DNA of 33,424 bases, from contig CANGYM010000007.1 in assembly GCA_947458145.1 (NCBI GenBank), forward strand, positions 1 to 33,424, given 5' to 3'. Every line of letters starts with the position of its first letter. Positions within the stretch are counted from its first letter, which is position 1. The translations under genes were made by a program, and so were the position numbers. Of this stretch, positions 1 through 6,773 are shown piece by piece. This DNA is from Alphaproteobacteria bacterium. GTDB taxonomy: Bacteria; Pseudomonadota; Alphaproteobacteria; JAJTHO01; CANGYM01. The notes beneath the pieces are model-generated. The model was not told the origin of the DNA and searched no databases. It saw nothing but the letters and a program-made list of their open reading frames with translations.

Positions 1-2
1 AT

Positions 3-857
3 GGGATCGAACCCTTGCTGTATGAAGCCATCCCCGTTTTGGATCATGGGTTTGTGCGGGTGATTGATTATATGGGCAATGATGCCGCCATCACGCAGGC
101 CGCCCGCGTGTCTTACGGCAGCGGCACCAAACAGGTGCAGCAGGATCGGGGGTTGATTCGGTATCTGATGCGTCACTGGCACACCACCCCGTTTGAAATG
201 TGCGAAATCAAATTGCACGTCAAACTGCCCATCTTTGTGGCCCGTCAGTGGATTCGTCACCGCACGGCCAATGTCAACGAGTATTCCGCCCGCTATTCCA
301 TCATGGATAAAGAATTTTATCTGCCCAGTCCCGAACACTGCGCCCCCCAATCCCAAAACAACAAACAGGGACGTCAGCCCGAACCCCTGTCCCCCCAGCG
401 CACGGCGGAGGTTTTGGAGATCTTAAAACAGGACGCCACGCGCTGTTATGATGATTATATCGCCCTGATGAACACGGACGAATCCGGCCATGTCCTGAAC
501 GAAGGCACCGAAGGTCTGGCCCGAGAGCTGGCCCGTATGAACCTGACCCTGAATTATTATACCCAGTGGTATTGGAAAATTGATCTGCACAATCTGTTTC
601 ATTTTTTGTATTTGCGGGCGGACCGTCATGCACAATACGAAATTCGGGCCTACGCCGATGTGATTTACGATATTGTCAAACAGTGGGTTCCTGTGGCGGC
701 AGAGGCCTTTGAGGAATACCGCCTGCACGGCGCCCACCTGTCCAAAACCATGGTGACTATGGTGCAAAAACTCTGGCGCGGCGAGGCGGTGGATCAAGCC
801 ACATCCGGCCTATCCCCCCGTGAGTGGGAGGATTTTATGCGGGTGGTGGAGCCATAA
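3..857 (+). CDS. thyX: FAD-dependent thymidylate synthase ThyX (5' end outside window)
   Basis: Makes dTMP from dUMP using methylene-tetrahydrofolate, with reduced FAD carrying the electrons. It replaces ThyA and acts in the cytoplasm. The ThyX signature [15 protein letters not shown] is encoded at 255-299 and matches the family pattern RHRxxSxNxxSxR with alphaproteobacterial substitutions. The flanking stretches [14 protein letters not shown] and [14 protein letters not shown] are also typical. The frame is open from base 3 and the first candidate start is a TTG at 15. Alphaproteobacterial relatives carry a further N-terminal leader before the [11 protein letters not shown] block, so the true start most likely lies upstream of the window. 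The next gene starts 132 bases downstream in the same direction, apparently from its own promoter. No terminator is visible after the stop. Confidence 0.95.
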   Translation, partial: GIEPLLYEAIPVLDHGFVRVIDYMGNDAAITQAARVSYGSGTKQVQQDRGLIRYLMRHWHTTPFEMCEIKLHVKLPIFVARQWIRHRTANVNEYSARYSIMDKEFYLPSPEHCAPQSQNNKQGRQPEPLSPQRTAEVLEILKQDATRCYDDYIALMNTDESGHVLNEGTEGLARELARMNLTLNYYTQWYWKIDLHNLFHFLYLRADRHAQYEIRAYADVIYDIVKQWVPVAAEAFEEYRLHGAHLSKTMVTMVQKLWRGEAVDQATSGLSPREWEDFMRVVEP

Positions 858-955
858 CCCCCCCCGATAAGGTATTGCCATCAAAGGAAGAATGCGGCAG
901 GGCGCCTTTCCCCTATTGTTGAAAAGGAATAGCCCTGTTTTGCCCAACCTTCCCC

Positions 956-984
956 TTGCCCCCTGCCCTTCCCTTCGCTATGGT
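956..984 (+). promoter_or_regulatory. Candidate sigma-70 promoter of the transglutaminase gene, possibly leaderless
   Basis: TTGCCC at 956-961 and TATGGT at 979-984 are separated by exactly 17 bases. The -10 ends only five bases before the ATG at 990, so transcription would begin at or next to the start codon. No Shine-Dalgarno sequence precedes that ATG. The boxes are visible; that the transcript is leaderless is inferred. Confidence 0.45.
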
Positions 985-989
985 GGCGT

Positions 990-3900
990 ATGACTTTGTT
1001 GACGGCCCTGCACCATGTTACCCGTTATGATTATGATCGCCCGATTATGCTCGGGCCTCAGACCATTCGGCTGCGTCCTGCCCCCCATGCGCGGGCGTTG
1101 GTGGAATCCTATAGTTTGCAGGTCACGCCCAAGCCCCATTTTTTAAACTGGCAGCAGGATCCCTTTGGGAACCACTTGGCCCGCGTGGTGTTTCCCGAGC
1201 CCACCCGTTTTTTGCAGGTTGCGGTGGATCTGGTCACCGACATTCGGGTGTTTAATCCTTTTGATTTTTTCCTAGAAGACACCGCGCAGCACATTCCCTT
1301 TGTCTATGATGCCAGCACCGCCGAAGAGCTGATTCCCTATTTGGAAATCAAAGATCGGGGGCCGCTGCTGACGACCTTTTTATCGGGCATCCCCCGCACC
1401 AAAACCCCCACCATTGATTTTCTGGTGGCCCTGAACCAGCGGGTGCATCATCATCTGGCCTATGGCATTCGTTTGGAGCCTGGGGTGCAGTCCTGCGAAG
1501 AGACCATGGAAAAGCGCAGCGGATCCTGCCGCGATATGGCGTGGCTGCTGTGCCAGATGCTGCGGCATCTGGGGCTGGCCAGTCGCTTTGCCTCAGGGTA
1601 TTTGATCCAATTAAAGGCCGATGTGGACGCCCTCGATGGGCCGAATGGACCCAAGGAAGATTTTACGGATCTGCATGCATGGTGCGAGGTTTATTTGCCC
1701 GGGGCCGGATGGGTGGGGCTGGATCCCACGTCGGGGCTGTTTGCGGGTGAGGGGCATATTCCGTTATGCTGCACCCCCAACCCATCGAGCGCGGCGCCCA
1801 TCAGTGGCGTGCTGGATCCGTGCGAAAGCACGTTGCATCACAGCATGACGGTGACACGCATTCACGAAGATCACCGCGTCAGCAAACCCTATCCCCCGTT
1901 GCTATGGCAGGCCATCGATGATTTGGGCCAAAAGGTGGATCAGGATTTAATCGCCGGTGATGTGCGCCTGACCATGGGCGGGGAGCCGACTTTTGTCTCG
2001 CTGGATGAGCGTGACCACCCCGCATGGGAAACCGCCGCGCTGGGCGGGCAGAAAAAGGCATTGGCCTATACCCTGTTTCAGCCCCTGTGTCCCGCAGGAT
2101 CCGTGCAGCAATTTTCCCATGGGAAATGGTACCCGGGGGAAATTTTGCCCCGCTGGTCCATGGCGTCCTATGGCCGTAAAGATGGATTGCCGATTTGGAA
2201 AAACAGGGCCCGTCTGGCGGACCCCGAAAAGCCCGAGGGCCACACCCCTGAAATGGCCAAGGCGTTTTTGCAGGATTTGGTTCAGGTTTTGGGGGTGTCA
2301 GGAGATGCCATTCTGCCAGCCTTTGAGGATATCCCTTACGCCCTGTGGAAAGAGGGAACTTTGCCGCTGGATGGGGATATTCGCCACGATGACCCGTTCG
2401 AGGCCGCTGAACGTGCCCGCCTGCAACGTCTGTTTGATCAAACCTATAACAGCCCTGCGGGCTATGTCCTGCCCCTGTTTTACAGTGTGGCGCAGGGGGG
2501 GTGGACCAGCGCGTTATGGGCGTTTCGGCGGGATCGTTTGGTGTTGTTGACGGGGGATTCACCGGTGGGATTGCGCTTGCCGCTGTCCAGTTTGCCCCAT
2601 GAGGCCCCCGCCGAACTTTTGCCCGAGCGCAGCCCTGAGGATCAGGGGGATCCCCTGCCCACTTTTGAGGATTTATTGCCGCCCAAGTCTGAAGCCTTCC
2701 GCTGGGACAGCACCGTTCGTACGGCCCTGTGTGCTGAGGTTCGGGGCGGCACGCTGCATTTGTTTTTGCCGCCGTTGTCTTACGCCGAGCATGCCTTGGC
2801 CCTGTTGGCGGCGGTGGAGGCGGTAGCGGAGGCCCAAAACGTGGCGGTGGTGTTGGAGGGGTATCCTCTGCCGGCCGATTTGCGTCTGCAATATTTCAGC
2901 GTCACCCCCGATCCCGGGGTGATTGAGGTGAACATTCAACCCGCCCATTCCTGGGATGATTTAAAAACCATCACGGAAAGGGTTTATGAAACGGCCCGAC
3001 AATCCCGCCTGACTGCCGATAAATTTCTGCTGGATGGCCGGCGCGTGGGCACCGGCGGGGGCAATCACATTGTCACGGGGGCCGCCACGCCGCAGGATAG
3101 CCCGTTTTTGCGCCGTCCCGATTTGCTGAAAAGTTTGCTGACGTTCTGGCAAAATCATCCGTCCTTATCCTATTTATTTTCCGGTCAGTTTATTGGTCCC
3201 ACCAGCCAAGCCCCCCGCGTGGATGAGGCCCGTTTGGACAGTTTGTATGAACTGGACATTGCCCTGTCCCATATTCCCCAAAGGGGCAGCGGGGAGATGC
3301 CGCACTGGTTGCTGGACCGGATGCTGAGGAATCTGTTGGTGGATTTAACGGGCAACACCCATCGGTCGGAATTTTGTATTGATAAACTCTATAGCCCCGA
3401 CAGCCAGCGCGGGCGGCTGGGCCTGCTGGAGATGCGCGGGTTTGAAATGACGCCCCATCCGCAGATGAATTTGCTGCAGGCGCTGTTGATTCGGGCGTGC
3501 ATTGCGGCCTTTTGGCATAAGCCCTATCAGGCCCCTTTGGTGGCGTGGGGTACGCGGTTGCATGATCAATTTATGTTGCCCCATTGTGTGTGGCAGGATT
3601 TTCTGGATGTTTTGGGCACATTGAAACACCATGGGTATGCCTTTGATCCGGTGTGGTTTTTGCCGTTTTTGGATTTTCGTTTTCCCCTGTATGGTACGGT
3701 TCAGGTGGGGGATGTGCGGCTGGAGCTGCGCATGGCCCTCGAGCCTTGGCCCGTGATGGGGGAAGAGCCCGCCCTGGGCGGGGGCACATCGCGGGGGGTG
3801 GATTCGTCATTAGAGCGTCTGCAGGTGGCCGCCCACGGCCTGATCCCCGGGCGTCACATCGTGACGTGCAACCGTTACCCCCTGCCCTTGGTGGCCACAG

Positions 3901-4223
3901 AGGCCATGGATACCTTTGTGGCGGGGGTGCGGTACAAAGCTTGGGCCCCCGCGTCATCCCTGCACCCCACCATTCCCATGCACACGCCGTTGGTGTTTGA
4001 CGTGGTGGATACGCGGTATTCTCGGTCGTTGGGGGGTTGCACGTATCACGTGATGCACCCGGGGGGCCGCAATTACGAACGCCTGCCCATCAATGAAAAC
4101 GAAGCCGAAGGCCGCCGCCTGTCCCGTTTTGAAAAAAGCGGTCATACCGCAGGGGCCTTTGTCCCCAAACCGGCCCTGCACCATCCGGCGTTTCCCTGTA
4201 CGTTGGATTTGCGATGGGGGTGA
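990..4223 (+). CDS. Transglutaminase-like / DUF2126 large protein
   Basis: A 1077-residue protein in two parts. Residues 1-290 are a bacterial transglutaminase-like N-terminal domain and core with a full papain-like triad: Cys180 in GSCRDMAWL, His229 in DLHAWCEVY and Asp245 in GLDPTSG. From about residue 325 (LTMGGEPTFVSLDERDHPAW) to the end it is DUF2126, including the family's conserved EF.IDKLYSP and GRLGLLEMRGFEM blocks at about residues 793-822. There is no signal peptide, so it is probably cytosolic. In other proteobacteria this family usually neighbours a circularly permuted ATP-grasp protein and an alpha-E protein, and the set is thought to act in peptide ligation or modification; the substrate is unknown. 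Neither partner is in this window. The gene converges with an unknown gene whose stop lies five bases away. Confidence 0.9.
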   Translation: MTLLTALHHVTRYDYDRPIMLGPQTIRLRPAPHARALVESYSLQVTPKPHFLNWQQDPFGNHLARVVFPEPTRFLQVAVDLVTDIRVFNPFDFFLEDTAQHIPFVYDASTAEELIPYLEIKDRGPLLTTFLSGIPRTKTPTIDFLVALNQRVHHHLAYGIRLEPGVQSCEETMEKRSGSCRDMAWLLCQMLRHLGLASRFASGYLIQLKADVDALDGPNGPKEDFTDLHAWCEVYLPGAGWVGLDPTSGLFAGEGHIPLCCTPNPSSAAPISGVLDPCESTLHHSMTVTRIHEDHRVSKPYPPLLWQAIDDLGQKVDQDLIAGDVRLTMGGEPTFVSLDERDHPAWETAALGGQKKALAYTLFQPLCPAGSVQQFSHGKWYPGEILPRWSMASYGRKDGLPIWKNRARLADPEKPEGHTPEMAKAFLQDLVQVLGVSGDAILPAFEDIPYALWKEGTLPLDGDIRHDDPFEAAERARLQRLFDQTYNSPAGYVLPLFYSVAQGGWTSALWAFRRDRLVLLTGDSPVGLRLPLSSLPHEAPAELLPERSPEDQGDPLPTFEDLLPPKSEAFRWDSTVRTALCAEVRGGTLHLFLPPLSYAEHALALLAAVEAVAEAQNVAVVLEGYPLPADLRLQYFSVTPDPGVIEVNIQPAHSWDDLKTITERVYETARQSRLTADKFLLDGRRVGTGGGNHIVTGAATPQDSPFLRRPDLLKSLLTFWQNHPSLSYLFSGQFIGPTSQAPRVDEARLDSLYELDIALSHIPQRGSGEMPHWLLDRMLRNLLVDLTGNTHRSEFCIDKLYSPDSQRGRLGLLEMRGFEMTPHPQMNLLQALLIRACIAAFWHKPYQAPLVAWGTRLHDQFMLPHCVWQDFLDVLGTLKHHGYAFDPVWFLPFLDFRFPLYGTVQVGDVRLELRMALEPWPVMGEEPALGGGTSRGVDSSLERLQVAAHGLIPGRHIVTCNRYPLPLVATEAMDTFVAGVRYKAWAPASSLHPTIPMHTPLVFDVVDTRYSRSLGGCTYHVMHPGGRNYERLPINENEAEGRRLSRFEKSGHTAGAFVPKPALHHPAFPCTLDLRWG

Positions 4224-4228
4224 TGGGG

Positions 4229-4510
4229 TTATTGGCGGTGTTGAATTAGGTTACGTTGCATCCACGTTTGTTGTTCGAATCTTTCAAGTTCCTCGGGGGG
4301 CAATTCAACGTACTTTTTCTCTTCAGCGGCACTTGGAAAACACCGCGGCATTACTTGGGTACAAGCCCTTGTAATGTTTTTGAACCCATTCCCTACGCTG
4401 TTCCCCAGACTATGGAGTACTTCTGAAGGATTAATGTTAGTGGTCGCGCTAACTGCGAAAGCTAGTGATACTAGAAATGCTGATGGGAATAGTAGGGCCC
4501 GCCATATCAT
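4229..4510 (-). CDS. Small exported hypothetical protein
   Basis: A 93-residue protein I do not recognise. Residues 1-22 look like a Sec signal peptide: MIWR, a hydrophobic run through LLFPSAFLVSLAFAV, then SA as a plausible cleavage point before TTNINPSE. The mature part would be about 70 residues with two cysteines (CTQVMPRC), which could form a disulphide in the periplasm, and a Glu-rich C-terminus. It lies 37 bases downstream of the other unknown gene on the same strand, so the two may be cotranscribed. The Shine-Dalgarno sequence is weak. Being small and without a known homologue, it could be spurious, but the signal peptide and position favour a real gene. Confidence 0.55.
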   Translation of the reverse strand: MIWRALLFPSAFLVSLAFAVSATTNINPSEVLHSLGNSVGNGFKNITRACTQVMPRCFPSAAEEKKYVELPPEELERFEQQTWMQRNLIQHRQ

Positions 4511-4547
4511 AAACTCAAGCCCCCAACCTTGATGCCCATTCCCCCAC

Positions 4548-5060
4548 TCACGCCCCCTGAAATCGTGTGCGTGGCCCCTGAGTCAGGGCTTGGCTTTGTT
4601 GCAATTCTTCGTTTTGCAGCCATTGCAGGACTTTTTTGGTCATTTCTAGGGCCTCGTGCAGGCATTGTTCCAACAAAGACCGCCCCCACGCCACCCCCTG
4701 ACGGGTGCAAAAAAACAACCCCGCGAAAAATCCAACCACGATGCCGTAATTGTGGGACAAATCATCATTGTCCGAGGGCATCATGGCCCTGAAAAACGCG
4801 CGAACATCTTGAAAAAAGGAGGTCATGGCCTCAGACACATTGCCCTGACATTGATCCAAAAACGCCACTGCGGTTTTCAGACCGACTTTGATTTGCACCT
4901 GCGCGGGGGTGTCGCCCTGCGTGGTGTTGGTATAACCGGACAAAGCATCCACGGCGGCGCTGACAACAGCGTCACCCACGGGCATGGGCCAACCCTGCCG
5001 CAACTGTTGATCGGGGATCGGGCCATAAGCCACATTTCGCTTTTCTGCCAGTGTTGCCAT
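4548..5060 (-). CDS. Hypothetical protein, 170 residues, one hydrophobic segment
   Basis: Not recognised. The N-terminus (MATLAEKRNVAYGPIPDQQL) is soluble. The middle (VQIKVGLKTAVAFLDQC, SEAMTSFFQDVRAFFRAMM) looks helical. A hydrophobic stretch, YGIVVGFFAGLFFC at about residues 105-118, could be a membrane segment or a buried helix, and it is followed by an amphipathic Gln/Glu/Leu-rich tail. It heads a possible two-gene unit with the small exported protein downstream. An AT-rich region with a perfect inverted repeat lies 53-71 bases before the start, and an insertion-sequence end lies about 107 bases before it. The opposite strand is also open here (4656-5174), but that reading has no domain and spoils the AT-rich control region, so the minus-strand call is preferred. 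Confidence 0.55.
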   Translation of the reverse strand: MATLAEKRNVAYGPIPDQQLRQGWPMPVGDAVVSAAVDALSGYTNTTQGDTPAQVQIKVGLKTAVAFLDQCQGNVSEAMTSFFQDVRAFFRAMMPSDNDDLSHNYGIVVGFFAGLFFCTRQGVAWGRSLLEQCLHEALEMTKKVLQWLQNEELQQSQALTQGPRTRFQGA

Positions 5061-5112
5061 AGGAATACAACGGACCTTGAGGGATCGTGGTTAAAAAATA
5101 CAATTTATATTA

Positions 5113-5131
5113 TTATTATCACCAATAATAA
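5113..5131. promoter_or_regulatory. AT-rich inverted repeat, candidate operator
   Basis: TTATTATcaccaATAATAA is a perfect 7-5-7 inverted repeat inside an AT-rich island (about 5088-5160) in otherwise GC-rich DNA. It sits upstream of the minus-strand gene starting at 5060, where promoter boxes would be expected. On the minus strand TTGCGG and ATTATT lie 17 bases apart and overlap the repeat. A repressor-binding site is a reasonable reading; the regulator is unknown. The shape is loosely like Fur-type sites but does not match them closely. Confidence 0.35.
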
Positions 5132-5167
5132 CACAGTCTTTTTTAGCCGCAAGTGGTTTTTTTACAG

Positions 5168-5193
5168 TGTATAAGTTCACCCCATTTGAGACA
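5168..5193 (-). repeat. Probable right terminal end of an IS3/IS481-like element
   Basis: The plus strand begins TGTATAAGTTCACCCC here, 11 bases beyond the stop of the transposase remnant. The TGT start followed by an A/C-rich CCCC block resembles the ends of IS3-family elements (TGT...CCCC). Its position just outside the transposase C-terminus is where a right inverted repeat belongs. No matching left end was found in the window. Confidence 0.35.
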
Positions 5194-5203
5194 AACCGAA
5201 GGA

Positions 5204-5340
5204 TCAAGCGGCGTCCTTGAGGAGGATGGTTTTTGTATACGCGGAGGGTGTGGATCCTTTCAAGGCATAATGTGGGCGGTAAGTGTTATATTTGTGGACG
5301 GCGGTTTTGAGGAGGGCGCGGCCCATTCCCAAAGCCTTCC
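5204..5340 (-). pseudogene. Transposase C-terminal remnant (IS3/IS481-like integrase core)
   Basis: Read on the minus strand, the bases just beyond the antirepressor gene's stop encode about 44 residues that include HKYNTYRPHYALKGSTPSAY and end in LLKDAA before TGA. The YNTYRPHxxLxxxTPxxY block is the hallmark of the extreme C-terminus of IS3 and IS481 transposases, just after the catalytic Glu. The upstream catalytic domain is absent: the frame runs straight into the 3' end of the BRO-N/DinD gene, so this is a 3' fragment left after deletion or recombination. It has no start of its own. It shows that an insertion sequence once sat between the antirepressor gene and the two unknown small genes. 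Confidence 0.7.
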
Positions 5341-6215
5341 TATGGATTGTCCATCCCCGCCTCGCCACGTTTTTTCTGCCCCCTGACGGCTTTGGGCGTG
5401 GTTACGTTTAAATAATTCTCACCGCTCACCACACTTCGCCCCAATTCTGCCTCGGCCTGCTTGCGGGCGGTGCCTGCCACACCGCCGCCGCGCTTGGCGA
5501 CACGGCGATTTTCTGCCAACCCTTCCGGTTGTTCTTTACCGGAAATCTCGGTGGTTACTCTCTCGCCCAACATGGTGAAAATCAATTCCAAATCGGTCAT
5601 ATGATCCCGCAGGTTTACGCCCGATTTTTCTGGTAGGTTCTTATGTTTTTTATATTCTTTTGGCGTCATGCCAAAGGTGGCGCGGGAGATATCAGCAGTC
5701 AGAATGGCGTAATCCTTCTGGCTGGTGAGACCCCGCTGTTTCCATTCATCGGTCAAATCCTGCCGCACCGCCATGCCGCGCAGGCGCTTGTCGATCCAGT
5801 CTTTGGGATAGCCTTTTTCCTCGTAAAGGCGTTTCATGCGCTCTTGCGCCAGTTCAGGATTTTCAATTTCTTGAATGCGTTCATACCCCACCTTCGCCAG
5901 CCAACGCTTGAACGGTTCGGCCCTGGGGGACGGAATAGACTGAATAATCCGCAACAGGGATTCGGTATTGGCGCAATCAGTCGCACGCATTTTTCCGTCA
6001 GGAGCAGGCAGTTTCAACCCGTGACAAAATGTCACGACTTCACTCTCTTCCTCATTCAGCCGCTGTTTCAGCTTGCGCCAATAGGCCCCAGGGTCTGGGC
6101 TTTCGGTGAGTGCGCCTGCCACGTCCACCACCGAAAACCACCATGCACCCTGATGCCAAGTACGGCGGATTTTTTGTTCGTTGAATAAAACAATAGCCCC
6201 GTGCGTTTCGGTCAT
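5340..6215 (-). CDS. BRO-N / DinD-like antirepressor protein (full-length copy)
   Basis: 291 residues. Residues 1-120 are a BRO-N domain, the DNA-binding module of phage antirepressors: IRRTWHQGAWWFSVVDVAGAL near the start and PFKRWLAKVGYERIQE near its end. The C-terminal half (KDYAILTADISRATFGMTPKEY through LRDHMTDLELIFTMLGERVTTE) resembles DNA-damage-inducible protein D. The start is supported by AGGGGAG a few bases before the ATG. It begins 18 bases after the precorrin-2 dehydrogenase stop, so it probably shares the cysI transcript, an odd host for a phage-type regulator. Its first 158 codons recur near 26.2 kb. An insertion-sequence remnant abuts its 3' end. The regulated target is unknown and no LexA box was recognised. 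Confidence 0.85.
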   Translation of the reverse strand: MTETHGAIVLFNEQKIRRTWHQGAWWFSVVDVAGALTESPDPGAYWRKLKQRLNEEESEVVTFCHGLKLPAPDGKMRATDCANTESLLRIIQSIPSPRAEPFKRWLAKVGYERIQEIENPELAQERMKRLYEEKGYPKDWIDKRLRGMAVRQDLTDEWKQRGLTSQKDYAILTADISRATFGMTPKEYKKHKNLPEKSGVNLRDHMTDLELIFTMLGERVTTEISGKEQPEGLAENRRVAKRGGGVAGTARKQAEAELGRSVVSGENYLNVTTPKAVRGQKKRGEAGMDNP

Positions 6216-6403
6216 ACGCTCCCCTGCAAAATGTTACCCCTTCCCCACCAACCCCGAAAACCCATCCCTGAGAGCCTTGGCCACATCAGCAAAGCTGACC
6301 CCTTCGGCTTTTAGGCGGGCGCGGAGGGCCACCAGATCTTCGAAAGATTTTCCCCATGCGGGGGGAAACACGTGGGTGCCCAGATGCTGCGTGATGGCTT
6401 TGG
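5740..6403 (-). repeat. Inverted duplicated segment, copy 1 (intact)
   Basis: Covers the last ~57 codons of the precorrin-2 dehydrogenase gene, the 18-base spacer and the first ~158 codons of the BRO-N/DinD gene. It recurs in opposite orientation at 26036-26647. From the last codons of the first gene onward (the VGKG stop region) the copies are about 97% identical; I counted roughly 15 differences in 475 coding bases. Upstream of that the match is clearly weaker and copy 2 lacks about 50 bases. Both genes are whole here, so this is the ancestral arrangement. Confidence 0.85.
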
Positions 6404-6773
6404 ACAGGCCCGCCGCTTGGCCGTCGCTGGACACTGTGATCATCACCGGTCCCCGCCGCATGAGGGAGGGAACGTGAAAATCACACAGGGGCTTCACGTC
6501 CTCCACATTCACAAAGGCCCCGCCGGCCTTGGCGGCGGTGTAATAGGGACGGGCTTCGTCTTCGCCAAGGCCCGCAATATAAACAACGCGGTACGTGCCG
6601 GCGGATAAGCGGGGCAACAGGGACGGGTCCCCCGCCCCCTCTTGCGGCAAGGCATAAAGGTCAAGGGCGCCCGCGCCGGCCTCGGTCAACAGGGTCAGGC
6701 GTTTGTCATAGGCCTCCCCCCGTCCCGCCAAGGCGATGGGCAGTGTCTCCACATCCAGCATCAGGGGCAGCAT
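6234..6773 (-). CDS. Precorrin-2 dehydrogenase (siroheme synthase N-terminal domain)
   Basis: 179 residues matching the NAD-binding part of CysG/Met8: MLPLMLDVETLPIALAGRGEAYDKR, where GRGE replaces the usual GGGEVA nucleotide-binding turn, then VNVEDVKPLCDFHVPSLMRRGPVMITVSSDGQAAGLSKAI in broken form as the family's dinucleotide and substrate-binding core. It would oxidise precorrin-2 to sirohydrochlorin, and possibly insert iron, to supply siroheme. There is no uroporphyrinogen methyltransferase domain, so that step must be encoded elsewhere. Its ATG overlaps the cysI stop (TGATG), implying translational coupling with the siroheme-using enzyme. Its last 57 codons recur as a broken relic near 26.1 kb. 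The residue motifs are seen; the exact activity is inferred from the family. Confidence 0.85.
   Translation of the reverse strand: MLPLMLDVETLPIALAGRGEAYDKRLTLLTEAGAGALDLYALPQEGAGDPSLLPRLSAGTYRVVYIAGLGEDEARPYYTAAKAGGAFVNVEDVKPLCDFHVPSLMRRGPVMITVSSDGQAAGLSKAITQHLGTHVFPPAWGKSFEDLVALRARLKAEGVSFADVAKALRDGFSGLVGKG

Noticed and set aside
1879-2562. 227-residue open frame antisense to the transglutaminase gene
   Set aside because: Pro/Thr/Arg-rich low-information reading opposite the conserved DUF2126 region.
4656-5174. 172-residue plus-strand frame over the unknown genes
   Set aside because: No domain, ends inside the AT-rich control region, and competes with a more natural minus-strand protein. 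Kept as the main alternative.
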